Source: Riptortus pedestris (lineage: Eukaryota > Arthropoda > Insecta > Hemiptera > Alydidae). From it: a DNA stretch of 64,000 nucleotides. The stretch covers positions 60,164,001-60,228,000 of the forward strand of contig CM032233.1 in NCBI GenBank assembly GCA_019009955.1, given 5' to 3'. This document shows positions 12,401 through 25,114 of this stretch, piece after piece; position 1 is the stretch's first letter, and every line of letters starts with the position of its first letter. The translations under genes were made by a program, and so were the position numbers. The notes beneath the pieces are model-generated. The model made no database searches. It was not told where the DNA came from and was given only the letters and a program-made list of their open reading frames with translations.

Positions 12401-13948
12401 GTAATAACAGTTAAAATAGTTTTCAAAGTTTAAGAAATTAAATTAATAGATAAATAAAAACACATTCCTATAATACAAATTGTAAAAACAATGTCTCTAA
12501 AACACACACAAACATATAGACACATATAAACACGCATATATGGGAATGTAAAGTTATTAAATTTTGTTAAAAATTAAATTTTAAAATCAAAGCGTATTAG
12601 AGGTAATTGTTTGTGTTTTTTAATTACTGAATAGTTATGAGTATGCGTGGGCTACCGTCATTCAGTAAGTCATGGTGTATTTGCAAAGTTTGAGGCTTTC
12701 TGCAGCCTGTAAATATGTGGTTTATAGAAAGAGGTACATTGCATACATCACATTTTGGCCGTGTCTTCTTTTCTGTTAGAAATCCATGCGATCGTTTTCA
12801 TATTCATATTCATTGAGTTCTATTCATTCCACTACTCACTGCTTCGAAATTAACACTCAAACAATTTTGTTTAGAATGACTCGAACAATTTCAGTTTTAA
12901 CAAAACCATTAGTTCGGGCTTATTTTTGAATGACCACGATGTTGTGACCTAAGATCTTACGAAGGATTTTCTCTACTAATGTTTGAGATGTTAATTCTTT
13001 TTGACTGGGAAAGTCTAATCTTTACTACAATAAGATCTACAGTTATAATAACCGCTTTACATAATCACACGATTTTTTTTCCATCCACTTTTGACCCAAT
13101 ATCTAAACATCTATCCCTAAAAACTAGGTACATTTTTAATATATACTATATTATTTATTAGCGTCCACTTTTTGTTATTACAGCTAATTGGGACGGGTTA
13201 TCTATAGGTTACAAACCTTTTCTAACCTGGGTGAGGCTAAGGATTTTATTAAGTGAGTCTGTCGCTAAATAAATTCCTAATGCCCAGGCTGCAATCGAAC
13301 TCTAACTTTAATAGTTCATAAGGATTTAAATTTAAGATTTTTTTTTAAATTACTCCATAGCATCCTGGTATCGTAATTGGATTGAGTAGAGGTTCGCGGG
13401 GTCTTTCAAAAAGCCGTAGAAAATATCTTTGACTTAGATAGACAGTAATGTAAGACTTGGCCGTACTAAAACAAACATTGATTTTTTTTTTTTTTTGTTT
13501 TTATGATTTCCACTTAACGGTACATTTATATTGAAAAAAACATCTTCAATGACAGCTTGGTTTTTCCAAACAATAATTACAAAGTCACACGGAAACATAA
13601 CTGCACTAATGTTTCATGCTGTCTAATTTATGATTATACAAAGCTCTAGTTTTTTTTTAATTATTAAACTCACTAGACATTGTTTCATTTTAAAGTATAT
13701 TAAAAGAGTTTATAATTTGTTTATTTGTCTTATTTATGGTACGTCTAGCCTCAAAATATAAAAAGACGTTGGTCTGGTCTAGGTATTTCGTGTCAGGTGG
13801 AGAAAAACAGATAGTTTTTTTTTAATTAAATGTCTAAGAAGTTCAAACATGTTATTAAAGATGAGTTTTACTGGTGTTTACATGCATTTAATAGTTTTAA
13901 GAAACTGGAAAGATTTTTAAAAAGTTATTTTCTCCTAAATACTGTTTC
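12401..13948. other. unassigned stretch
   Basis: AT-rich sequence with no supported gene. The frame at 12979-13161 has no recognisable features. Confidence 0.4.
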
Positions 13949-14559
13949 TTTTAACAGATTTCCCTTAAAGGAAATAAGCTATTGAGGTCGTACTCATGAC
14001 GCGATTTTCGATATTTTTCTTCAAATGCCCATCGATCCTACCCAGGAGATTACGAAAATGAGGTCCGTTCAAAACTGTATATATATATATATATATATAT
14101 ATGTCTGTTACCGCTCTAGCGGTCGCAATTTTTGTCTCATCGTTACCAAACTTGATATATAATCGTTTTATACAAAAAGAAAGATCGAGTTCGTTAACGG
14201 CTTAGAGGGGGAGAATTTCGAAAATTCTTAATATCTCCGTTATTATGCATCGGATCGAAAAATTGTACAGAACCAATCTTATTGCAAAAATAGGGTTCTA
14301 GAAATTTTGTTATGTATATGTTTCCATTATCTTCATTATTAACCGAGATATGTGTATTTATTAGTTTTCCGCCTTCAGTAAACCCCCACTCCGACTCATG
14401 TCATATAAACAATAAGCAGTTATATTATGAAACACTTCATTTGAAGCCTAAATACCAAATATATTTCGCATTGAACATTTACTTTTTGAGAATAATGCAA
14501 ATACGTGACGAACGTGGAAAATCTGCTTAGTTAACGCAGCCCCTGCGCGACGGACTTTT
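13949..14559 (-). mobile_element. HINE-like element, copy B
   Basis: Complete copy on the - strand. The right edge reads GACGGACTTTT (the 5' end of the element) and the left edge begins TTTTAACAGATTTCCC (the 3' end), slightly mutated from TTTTAGCAG. The (TA)n core is at 14076-14102. The internal part has the pale (T)CGATCCGA and CCCCCACTCC motifs of the long type but is shortened. No coding capacity. Confidence 0.7.
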
Positions 14560-15032
14560 TAAATTAAAAAAGACGAAACAAGTTCAACAGCGTAACCTTG
14601 CCCTTACGTCACATTGAAAGGAGTGAGGTGATTACTGCATATGGGCAAGTCTTATACCTTTCACGTGTACTAAGGGTAGGTACTGGGTTTGAATAATGAC
14701 GAAAGATGTGAGACTGCCCACTAATGAACATTCTTCATGTCATCATTTGGCAGGAGTCATCCTGTTTTATTCGCCACGTGCGAGGTCTGGATTTGGCTCA
14801 CACTCTCCTCGATGCATTCTCAAAACTAATAATCGTATATTAAATATAATGTACCTGTTAAAGGCTCTTGTAAAAAGCACATCATTTGTAAGTTTTATTT
14901 CATTTACAAAGTTGCTAATTAAACTAACTGACGTGAGTGTGTGAACAACTATGAAAATATATGCAGATGTAGTTCTGGCTCTCAAAGAGGAAATTCTCCA
15001 AACTTAACCTTTCCCTCTTTGGTTTAAAGCAG
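14560..15032. other. unassigned spacer
   Basis: No gene or family recognised. The overlapping short frames on both strands at 14696-14985 look like chance. Confidence 0.35.
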
Positions 15033-15715
15033 TGCTCGGCTGGAACTTGTTTTACAGAAATCAGTTATAATAAATAATCATAAAACAGGACACAAGAATA
15101 TGTTTCAAACCCCAACCACAAACATAAACATTTCCAGAAAAGCGTATCATTTTCAGGGGTAAACTTCTAATTGTGTTAAATCTATTAACAAATATTCTTT
15201 GTTTAAATTAAATTAATTAAAGAACTTCATGTTGACGAATGTGTTTGTACACAAGATTAATACTTAACATATTCTATTATTAAATAAAACTACAAGATAT
15301 TGTCTTAAAAAGGGTTAAAAAATAATTTATGATTATGTACATTTTCTCTTTAAGATGGGGACGAGTTTCTTATCATTTATAAGGCACATCAAACATTAAT
15401 AAATTTAAGACAATAGTAAAGCATGCCAATTAATTTAAAATTCTATGTTATATATTTAGCCTGGTATTAAGATTTTTTACGAAACAATTAATTATAAATA
15501 ATTATTAAATTGATAGATTTTGTAAAATGTATTCATAAAATGTAAACTAATTTTATAAGGAATGTATTATATACGTTATAAGTGTTATTTAATAATATGT
15601 AGATATAATTTATTTGAATAATATTAGTACATTTTTTATAGAAAAAAAATATTTGATGTATCCTAATATGTTAGCTTAGCATTTGATTAATATAAATACA
15701 TTTCATTTCATTTCG
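15033..15715 (+). pseudogene. LINE family A 3' end with tail
   Basis: Starts with the same GCTCGGCTGGAACTTG as the 11902 copy and continues through the whole 3' untranslated region. It ends in AAATACATTTCATTTCATTTC at about 15713. That terminus fixes the 3' boundary of this LINE family: the - strand copies at 7371 and 22300 begin with the complementary GAAATGGAAT and GAAATGAAATG. No open frame. Confidence 0.6.
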
Positions 15716-17900
15716 GTGAATAGAGTGGGTAAGCATAGCTAAACACAACTGGTATAGAAGGCGTAAGAGTTTTTATACATTGACAGGCAACAAGTCTGAA
15801 CATTAATGACTGAGTCTTCCTTAAATAGTAGATACAATAAAAACACAATTAAATTAAATATAAGAAGCATCATAAGGAAAATAAAATAAGGGCTGCCTAA
15901 ATACGGTACGCCGTCATCTAATAGTTCTACACGTAAACTACTTTTATGGATGCGGTTAGAATTAAACTAATTAATTGTCTTTATTTTAAGTATGTTAAAA
16001 TATAAAATAGGGGTGATTCCCCCTATTTTATATTTTATTTTGGGTGATTCCAAATAAGCGTATGTATGGGCGTTTGTGAGTTTTAAAATGCTTTTGAATG
16101 ATTAAGAGATAAGAATTTCGACAATTTAGGATAAAAAGTAAATTTCGATGTCTATTATTTGCAAGAAGATACTTCATTAATGGGTGAGATATGCTAATAA
16201 TGAAACTTCTACATGTGTTTAATTGCTCATTGCCTAAAATCTGATTTACAATTATTTATGAATTTTATAGAAACGTTATGGCAATGATAACTATTCAGAA
16301 TAACGCATTAGTCAGTGAATAACTCTGCATATATCATGATAAATGTAGAATTTATTATTGTTGTTAAAACATGACCTTCCTGATATACGAGAAAGGTTAA
16401 AGATAAAATGTCTCAAAAATAGGAGAAGGAAGAATATAGTATATATTTTCTGTACTGAATCTGTATACGACTTGTTGTGTATTGTATAAGTATATCTACA
16501 TATTTTTGGAAGGATATAAAATATATTTTCAAAATAGGAAAAACAATCTTGTTATACAGGGAATGGTGTACCGAAATACCCAAACCACTTTTGGATCATT
16601 TGAAATAATTATGTACTAGTATTTCATATAAATCTTAAGTTCTGGTTTCGAATTACAGACAGCTTTATTATTTGAGTGAAAAATTTAAACATCTACTGAC
16701 AGAGAGTCTAAAAATGAAATTCTAGGCTAATCAATGTCACTTGTTTTATTACATAATAACTAAAAATTTTAAGTATTGAGAATTTGCTGAGGATCATTAC
16801 AGCATTCCTGAAGTATTGGAACTATTTTTCTAGTTCATCATTATTGAAATATCTTGATTTAATTCTCTAATTAATTTCTTATTGATTTGACAATAAAAGT
16901 TCTACATTAAGCTCAAAGAGATAAGTGTAAATCAGAATTTTATTAATTCTTGCATCACATTTGTCTTTGTCCGTTGCATACTTATTGCCAGTTAGTCATG
17001 AGATGCTCATGCTCAAGTCAATGATTAAAGGTCGTTTTATTAAGGCATGTTTTTATTACCTAAATGGTCTAAAATTTGTCTTGTGTGCAATTCAGATGTA
17101 TACTTTAACATTATCACAAGAAACAGTTGCAGCCTTGATTTGTTTTCCATCCTTCTATTAGGGTGAAACTTAATGGACCACTTTTTATTTGCCTTATTAT
17201 CAACTACTTCATTTCTGACCTGGTTGTATTATTAATTTAAAAAAATAAAGTTTTAAGCAGAAAAATTATATAAATAGTATATTTTTAAAAACGAACTGAC
17301 TCAAAATAATATGTGAACATTTTTGTTTGAATCCATGCGTTTACCTTTTCTGCGTTATAAATGTTGCTAGACATGTCGATTGTAGCCGCTGTTTAATTTA
17401 ATTAATTATTCCATTCTGTCTTTAAAGAACAAAGCCTGTAATATAAATATATTATAATCTCACAAGGAACTGTAATAATTTTAAGAAGACTCAACTCCGG
17501 GTGGACTATCTAAATGGCAATTCACACCTTTTGAAAGCAATTTGGCCACTACTAAGAGTTATACAACTCTTTACATAGGGAAATAAATCTGGGATTGGGT
17601 GAAAACTGTCTATACTTTAGTAAGGAATATTATTTATATTTTTTATCAGGAGGCGTTGAAATTTAAGTGTTTTTAGGGAACATTTTGAGATAAAATATTA
17701 TTATGGATTTGAGAAATATTTTGAATTTCAGAGTTGTTAGGAATGATAAATGTTAGTTTGGACCTTTTTAGTGTTATTCTTACGAGGTATACAGAGTGAT
17801 ACTGCTACTACTGTGGTGATGTCTGTTTAATGAGGTTGATGACGAAATAGCATGAAAAACTTCCCTTTGCTTTGGATACTATTAAGTAGTAAAGTATACA
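15716..17900. other. unassigned stretch
   Basis: AT-rich intergenic sequence. The only structure noted is the perfect hairpin at 15996-16037. The frame at 16961-17161 has no recognisable family signature. Confidence 0.4.
15996..16037. repeat. perfect 18-bp hairpin
   Basis: The arm TAAAATATAAAATAGGGG at 15996-16013 is exactly complementary to 16020-16037, with a 6-base loop. The words GGGTGATTCC flanking the loop recur at 16041, hinting at a small duplication. The AT-rich arms make a regulatory role doubtful. Confidence 0.7.
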
Positions 17901-18803
17901 AAAAGTCCGTCACGCAGGGGCTGCGTAAACTAAGCAGATTTCCCTCCTGAAGTTTAACAATAGATAAATCTACATACTGGTAACACAACACCACCGTGAA
18001 TATTAAGTGAATAAATACAAACGGTAATAAGAAATCTTTCAGTAAATTTTAAGTTAAGGAAATGTAAACAAACAGGTCTGCCAATCACTCACCGGAAAGA
18101 AAAACAATTACTGAAATATATCAGAATATATCATTTCAATTTTATTAAATACTATTTACTATATCTACTACTGTAATTTATAATGATCAGAATAATTTTT
18201 ATCCCAATTAATACAATTATAGTAGTCCAAGAACTTAAGACGGGAGGAGACGGGGTCATCAGAAAATATTTGCATGTATCTCGTATAATAAAGGACTCTT
18301 AAAAACAATATTTGGTATTTAAGCTTCCAATAATGTGATATATTATATAACACAGTATTGTTTATATTACATGAGTAGAAGTGAGGGGTCGGCTGAAGGC
18401 TGAAAATTGAAAACCCAAATATCTCGGTTAATACCAAAGGTAGAGAATAAATGTATATAACAATCTTTATAACACATTTAATTTGTAATTCGGCTGGATC
18501 TATACAATTTTTCGTATATACAATTTCGAATTTTCGAAAATCCCCTCTAAACCCCCCTTCCCACTGGTCCAATTTCAGCCATTAACGAACTTGATCTTTC
18601 TTTTTACATAAAACGATTAAATATCGAGTTTGGTTAAGATCAAACAAAAATTGCGACTGCTAGAGCGGTAACAGACAAATATATATTAATGTATAAATAT
18701 ATATAATATATAATGTATATATAAATATTTAATTTGAAGAAATGTTTCGAAAATCGCGTCATGGCCTTAATAGCTGGTTTCCCTTAAGGAACATCTACTA
18801 AAA
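17901..18803 (+). mobile_element. HINE-like element, copy C (long type)
   Basis: A full-length long-type copy. The 5' end AAAAGTCCGTCACGCAGGGG is intact. It is followed by the long-type module (CATACTGGTAACACAACACC, AGTGAATAAATACAAACGGT, a run with TTTGCATGTATCTC, and ACATGAGTAGAAGTG). The common 3' half follows (AACCGAGATAT complement, CCATTAACGAACTTGATC, GCTAGAGCGGTAACAGAC). The microsatellite is short and broken (about 18680-18730). The end TTTCCCTTAAGGAACATCTACTAAAA is slightly mutated. Open frames on its - strand are not genes. Confidence 0.75.
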
Positions 18804-19419
18804 CATTTTGAGGAAATAATTGAAAATCGATCTTACTCTTAAATGAAAATTTCTACTACGGCTCTACATTCGCGCGTAAGCTCATATGAATTACTAATGA
18901 ATATCTTATAAAAACAGTTTATTTACGAGTATAACAAAATGTATAGTTAAAATATCACATATAGGTGTTAGTAAAACTAAGGCATTATAAAGAAAATATC
19001 TTCTGATAGTATTCCTGTCAGCAAAGAGGATATTCTCCAGACATTTCCTTGATAAGATACTGACAGTACTCCTTGAATGTTGCAATATCACAGAATACAC
19101 AAAACGCCCTCATTATATCGAATTTAGTTTACTTTTCATATAATACTTGCCCCTATAGAGTGGACGCATTTATCACGAAGGCCTCGAATCAGCCATGTCC
19201 GTATCATCAATATATATATTTTTTTTACTTGGTCACATTGTCTCCAGAACTGACATATAGTTTCGCCATTGCCCCGCCTATATTAGTATAACGAGTTAGC
19301 TCAGGTTCACGAAATTTTACATGCATTTGAAACTTGTTAAGAATAACCATTACTTATAGTTACTTCTACAAAAAAATGTCTTTCCCTCTATTTAGGGGTT
19401 AAAATATGGAGGGGAGCTA
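18804..19419. other. unassigned spacer
   Basis: No recognisable gene. Short frames on both strands near 18906-19291 carry no family motif. Confidence 0.4.
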
Positions 19420-20260
19420 GAAAATGTTTTACTGATCACTCCCCCCCCCCCACCTCCCTAAAGTAAGCAGACTTCCCAGGTGCTAGAATGACAAACTGGC
19501 GATCTCATCTCACCATCAATTCTCCATTTCTCCAGTTTAAAAATGCCTACGTAAACAGTAATTGAAATATAACACTATTGAAACATGATATGATCAGTGA
19601 CTCAGTGATTCAACGTAAAAATAGTAAAAATCGTTTTCAATCTGACTTATAATAACAAAGATATTTCGAATTTTTAATTCTTCCTCCCTTTAACCCCCCC
19701 CCTACCTTAACCGATTTCGGCCATTAACGAATATGATCTTTAATATTGGAAGAAAAAAATAAATATCGAGTATGTTATAGATAAAAAAAATTGTGCAGTC
19801 AGGAACGACAAAACCTTCATTGAATACCTCACATATAACATATGTTCATGTATCCCACATAGTAGAAGTTCTTTGAAACCATATTTGATATTTATGTTGT
19901 GGAATTAAGACATATAATGATTTATTAACTTAGTGTGAATATGCAATGAGTAGGAGTTGAGGTTTACTGATGGATGAAAATAAAAAAGAGAAAATATTTC
20001 GATTAATGTTCTAAATCGAGGAAAATTAATAGAATAACATATATAGAACATTCTATTTGCAACAAGATTTGTTCTATTTTATGTTTCGATTCGGCTCATA
20101 ATAACGGAGATAATTCAAATTTTCCAATTGCCCCTTCCTTTAAACCCCTCATCCCCCTGGTTCAATTTCAGTAGCTAACAAACTGAATCGTGTACATAAA
20201 ACGCGTAGATATCTAGTTTGGTTAATCTCAAAAACACCAGCATTTAATTTTCTAAAGTTC
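19420..20260 (+). mobile_element. old HINE-like copy with duplicated internal module
   Basis: A diverged copy. The module consisting of GAGATATTTCGAATTTT, a C-rich run, a CCGATTTCRGCCATTAACGA stretch and an AAATATCGAGT stretch occurs at about 19660-19790 and again at about 20100-20230. Between them lies a segment with AGTAGGAGTTGAGGTTTACTG. The start and end have decayed, so the limits are approximate. The same two-module order occurs at 26640-27396, 54930-55652 and 59158-59990. Confidence 0.55.
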
Positions 20261-20727
20261 CAAAATGCAGGATTCATAGTTGGCCTAAATTGACAATTTC
20301 CTGTCTACCCCTTTTATCCAACCCTATTGATATATTTTTCCTTTTCTTTAAATCCTACAATTAGTATAGTATATAAGCATATTATTTCAAAAATATTCGA
20401 CTTACTGTATTTTTTTTTAATTACTGATTAATATCTTAGTAATTACTGGTTCGAAATATATATGTAAACATATATATTCCACATATTTAATTTTCCTTTT
20501 AAACGAATTGGTTATTAAGCTCAATATCAAAGGAAATATTAGTCATTTCCGCCTCTCGAGAAAGGAGATGTATTTTTCAGAACTAGGTGATACCGAGTTA
20601 TTAATCTCCGAACCAAGGACTATCTAGGAAAGTCAGACTCTCTCCCCCATTGTTATCCTCTTGGCTGACTATTTTCATGACAGACTTGTGGCACAACTGT
20701 GAACTTATAATTGTTTTAGTTAGTGTA

Positions 20728-20765
<38 letters not shown>

Positions 20766-20976
20766 CTAAATAGCGGTTCTGATTGTAGATGCTCAAAAGA
20801 TGGGGGGATGTAGTCCTAACATATTATATAGGTGCTTCGCATTGCTGGGGTAAGGAAAAACGCAGAGACCTAACCTGGCCCTTGAGCACCATGAGCCTCA
20901 GACCTTATATAAACTTTCAGCTTCATAATTAAATTAAAAATACTTCCCCTTCAAAATTAGAACAACACTCAACTCA
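20261..20976. other. unassigned spacer with a TA tract
   Basis: Contains (TA)n at about 20732-20761 without clear HINE-like flanks. Otherwise nothing is recognised. Confidence 0.4.
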
Positions 20977-21537
20977 CAAATCTTGGCCTATAGAGGTCAT
21001 CGGTAAACTGTTTTTGAACCTCCTGCACTTTGTCCCCACTCCCCAATTCAAATTCAGTGGGCGTCAATAGCAATAAAGAGTTACTATGTACAAATGCATA
21101 GTACAAAGTTTCATAAATATACACCTGCTAATTAAAATGATGTAAAGGACCGTGACGTACAAACACAGCGGCGATAAACGTTCATTTAGTAGACAATGGT
21201 TCTTAAAGGTGTTGGTTATTTAATTTAGTTTAAGATTAATAGATACGCTGGATTATACATTAACGTCGGGGAAAGGAGCAAGGGCTCAATTGAAAGTGAG
21301 AAGGAATACCTTAAATATTAAAATAATTATAATCTAGAGATAAATAGTCAGAGAAATTTTTTAATAGCTAAATCGGCAACTTCAACCAAGAACAAATAAT
21401 GTTTAAAACAAAAGTGTTTTATTTGATAGCATTGAGCAATTCTTGAAATTTATATTAACTTATGCCCTCAAAATCTCAAAAAATAATCCTTAAAAATTTG
21501 TTCGTGATATGTAATTTTTATTTTTGGTTTCAAATTC
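20977..21537. repeat. left arm of a 561-bp inverted repeat
   Basis: Nearly the exact reverse complement of 23163-23723. Both arms are 561 bases long. I found only a handful of mismatches, for example GAGGTCAT here against GAAGTCAT in the other arm, and a local rearrangement around the GATACGCTGGATT word. There is no open frame of note and no recognisable element terminus. Confidence 0.9.
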
Positions 21538-22299
21538 AATGCACCATTACTGATGTAAAGCAGCTCAATAAGTCGGGCAGAAAGCATTCGTGTCTTGGAG
21601 GCGTCGGGCTTCAAGACTAGTACAACTTTCGCTATGCTTTGAAAATCCATTCTAACATTATTTAAAATAATACATTTTTACCCAGACATTGCGGGAGACA
21701 AAGTGTTAAGTAAAGTGCTTACTTCGGGGAAATACCCGAAGGTAACCCTCCCAGACTAGTTCTTAACAACATATTGTAGATGTACATTTATAATCACTAT
21801 CGGTTATCTATTCCGTGCCAATGCCCTCGAAATAGAATGTGCCAAAAGGGTGAGTGAGATGCAAGATAAAAAAAAATCATACACACACACACACACATAT
21901 ATGTGTGTGTGTGTGTGAGCGCGTGGGTGTGTGTGTGTGTGTGTGTATGGGAGACAAAAAGTTCTGCCACAGTAGATTGTCTTAATGAAATTTTTTTTTA
22001 GGGGGTCTTTTGTCTCCAACGGATGCAATGCCTGCCTGTTGTTCATCTACCTGCCTGGCAGAGTTCTTATACCCCTTCAACAAGACAATAATAAATTCAT
22101 GAAACTTGGCGTATGTTTAGAATTTCAGTGACTATTGTAATTGTCACTTCGCTAAATTACCTTTTTCATTTAATTGGAAAAAATATAGTGGGGAAGGGGA
22201 CCTATAAACTCAATGTCGATTACTTCCCATATTGCAATACATCATTGGAAAGCTGCAGTTAAAAAATATATGTTCATCGTTGAAAAAAAATGAAATTAA
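21538..22299. other. spacer of the inverted repeat, left part
   Basis: Contains the perfect AC/GT palindrome at 21882-21917 and a second GT tract at about 21925-21947. No gene recognised. Confidence 0.5.
21882..21917. repeat. (CA)n-TATA-(TG)n perfect palindrome
   Basis: 36 bp symmetrical around 21899/21900: a CA repeat running into TATA and then into a TG repeat. It is a potential cruciform-forming site inside the loop of the larger inverted repeat. The - strand frame through it is a repeat artefact. Confidence 0.85.
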
Positions 22300-23040
22300 A
22301 GGCTTGAAATGAAATGAATTGTGTTTATTTCCATTATATGTTATCATAACAGTAAGATGCGTCAAATAATTTTTTTTGTTTTATTTTTCTATAAACAATT
22401 TTCTAATATTTTTTCAATTAAATTTTTAACAAATTATTGTATACATTTTATACTTATATAATACATTCGTTTAAAAATTAGGTCAAATGCTAAGAATACA
22501 TAGTATAAAATTCGCCAATTTAAATAATTATGTAAAATAATTTAGTTTCATTAGCAATCTTAATACACCTGTAAATATGTATAATTTTTTTACAACTCTA
22601 AAACTTACATTATTTTTTTTCTTGACATGCAAATTTATTGAAAGATGAAAAGCTTTATAAATGATAAGAAACTTGTCCCACCTTATGGAGACAATGTACC
22701 TGATCTCAAACTATTTTAGACCGATATTTATGACGAATATTTAGCAGTTTTATTTAATAATTGAACAGTTTTGAAAGACTTCATTTTGTGTATAAAAACA
22801 TCCGTCATACATGATGAACAAAGAGTATTTTTTAATAGATTTGATAACATTCGGGCATAGCGTTAAAGAGTTTTACTCATGAAAATGATACGCTTTTCTC
22901 GAAATATTTATGTTTGTGGCTGGGGACTTAAAGCATATTCTTTTATTTACCTTGTTTTATGATTGTGTGAATACTATTTTTGTAAAAGAAGTTCTTGTTT
23001 TGTTTCACAATGTTGCAATATCGTTTTTTAACTAGCTAAA
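22300..23040 (-). pseudogene. LINE family A 3' fragment
   Basis: Parallels 7371-8110 over its whole length: GTTTATTTCCATT, TATAAACAATTTTCTAATAT, ATACATTCGTT, and near the right end the codons for NKNFFYKNS and SHKHKYFEK. Stops and frameshifts are present. It lies within the spacer of the 561-bp inverted repeat. Confidence 0.65.
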
Positions 23041-23100
23041 GGCTAAGTAATGGACTACTTTAGTTCGTATTTTTCTGACTCTACTATCTTTGCTTCTATT

Positions 23101-23102
<2 letters not shown>

Positions 23103-23160
<58 letters not shown>
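23103..23160. repeat. (TA)n microsatellite abutting the right inverted-repeat arm
   Basis: About 58 bases of TA with one slip, ending two bases before the right arm. The left arm has no TA tract at the matching place, so the tract marks the inner breakpoint of the inverted duplication. Confidence 0.85.
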
Positions 23161-23162
23161 TA

Positions 23163-23723
23163 GAATTTGAAACCAAAAATAAAAATTACATATCACGAAC
23201 AAATTTTTAAGGATTATTTTTTGAGATTTTGAGGGATAAGTTAATATAAATTTCAAGAATTGCTCAATGCTATCAAATAAAACACTTTTGTTTTAAACAT
23301 TATTTGTTCTTGGTTGAAGTTGCCGATTTAGCTATTAAAAAATTTCTCTGACTATTTATCTCTAGATTATAATTATTTTAATATTTAAGGTATTCCTTCT
23401 CACTTTCAATTGAGCCCTTGCTCCTTTCCCCGACGTTAATGTATAATCCAGCGTATGCTATTAATCTTAAACTAAATTAAATAACCAACACCTTTAAGAA
23501 CCATTGTCTACTAAATGAACGTTTATCGCCGCTGTGTTTGTACGTCACGGTCCTTTACATCATTTTATTTAGCAGGTGTATATTTATGAAACTTTGTACT
23601 ATGCATTTGTACATAGTAACTCTTTATTGCTATTGACGCCCACTGAATTTGAATTGGGGAGTGGGGACAAAGTGCAGGAGGTTCAAAAACAGTTTACCGA
23701 TGACTTCTATAGGCCAAGATTTG
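23163..23723. repeat. right arm of the 561-bp inverted repeat
   Basis: Reverse complement of 20977-21537. The arms are separated by about 1.6 kb. Similarity stops abruptly at both ends: outward at GGAATACTG after 23723, inward at the TA tract. Confidence 0.9.
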
Positions 23724-24903
23724 GAATACTGTAGTTTTTTACTTTCCTCCTGACCTCCCCCCCTGTTGTCTACGCTCCTATTGGAGATACGTTTTTAATC
23801 ATTCCACAGTTAATATAACATCATAAAGCATATTGAGACAAAAATGTTTAACTTCATTTATTTTTTTGAGTTATTGAGAATTTGAAATAGTACCAATTTC
23901 AATAGTTCGCCAACTCCACTACATATTCGCATATATAATTTTCCTTTAATATAAACTGGCAACAAATTAAATATCAAATACGTTATTACTTATTTTGTCC
24001 CATTTTAAAATAGTGAATTATTTTTAAAGGCTCTAGGAGTTACGAATGCTCTTTGCTAGGCGACAAACAGTTCCCCATAATCATTAAGGGAAACTTAAAT
24101 GAATATGACATGGAATCGATATTTTAATAAACAACACTTCAAATTTATGAATTTATCATACCTAATATCTCTTCAAACATGATATTGAGCGTAATTGGTT
24201 TTAACCATATAATAGAAGCCCAACAACCAAATCAAGAGGAGTTTGGAGACGCCACCTACATTCTGTGATTTTTCCTGTGATTTGTTTACCATTATTTTAA
24301 ATGTACCGCCAAGTTCAGGCTTGACTGATAGAAATTACTGGGCTTATTGTCCTTTGTGGTTATTCATTTCAGTTCTAATCAACAGAATCACCAAAATTAG
24401 AGATTTTAAAGAAGTTTGGAGTTATTGCTCACAAAAATGGGTAATTACGTTTAAATTTGAAAACCAAAAGTTGTCGTGATTACAAAACATCTTTACTTCG
24501 TTCAAGATAGTAAAACCAATTAAAAAGTTGTAATAAAAAAAGAATAATTAATAGTAAAATGTAGGATGAGGTATATTGTAAGTATTTATATTTTTTATCA
24601 ACCAAATACTTTGATCAGTGTTACTATTGTGAGCATGGATAACACATTTTAAAGTACCCATAGTACAAAGCAATTCCTTGAATGGGGAAGTATTTGAATA
24701 GCTCGTTATTCGTTTAAGGCCTCTCAAAATTAGATGCTGACAAGAATAATTTTCTTTTGCTAATAATTAATATGTAAACTGGATCTCTTTCTCCCTTTAA
24801 TAATTAACCAAACGAAATTTGGCAAAAACATATGAATAAGAATAGAACCGCATAAGAAGATTCCAAAGAAAAACGCTTAAGGCATTAAGTGATATGTGCC
24901 TAC
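23724..24903. other. unassigned spacer
   Basis: No gene recognised. The frame at 24243-24479 on the + strand has no recognisable family motif. Confidence 0.4.
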
Positions 24904-25114
24904 CTGTCAGAGAAAAAGTACCTTCAATAGATTCTATTGTAAGCAGAGTCTGATCTATGTATCCCTTTATACGATTTTGGTATAGTGCCAATCCACCCAT
25001 AGCTAGAATTAGTTTACCTACTTCCAAGCCATAGCTCCGTTCTATTGATTTATAACAATGTTCTCTCAGAATACGTTGTAACTCATCCAAAAATGGACCT
25101 GGAATCATTAATTC
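24904..25114 (-). CDS. candidate internal exon of an unidentified protein
   Basis: On the - strand a 211-base open stretch is bounded by a good acceptor (TTGTTCTGCAG before 25114) and a good donor (CTGACAG/GTAGGC at 24904/24903). It enters in phase 0 and leaves in phase 1. The 70 encoded residues look like a real folded protein: they include PGPFLDELQRILREH, SIERSYGLEVGKLILAMGG and LALYQNRIKGYIDQTLL, with regular amphipathic spacing and no stop. I do not recognise the family. No partner exon was found in the window, so the gene would need long introns, or this may be an isolated remnant. The fuller open frame (25147-24797) extends past both splice sites into sequence that looks non-coding. 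Confidence 0.45.
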
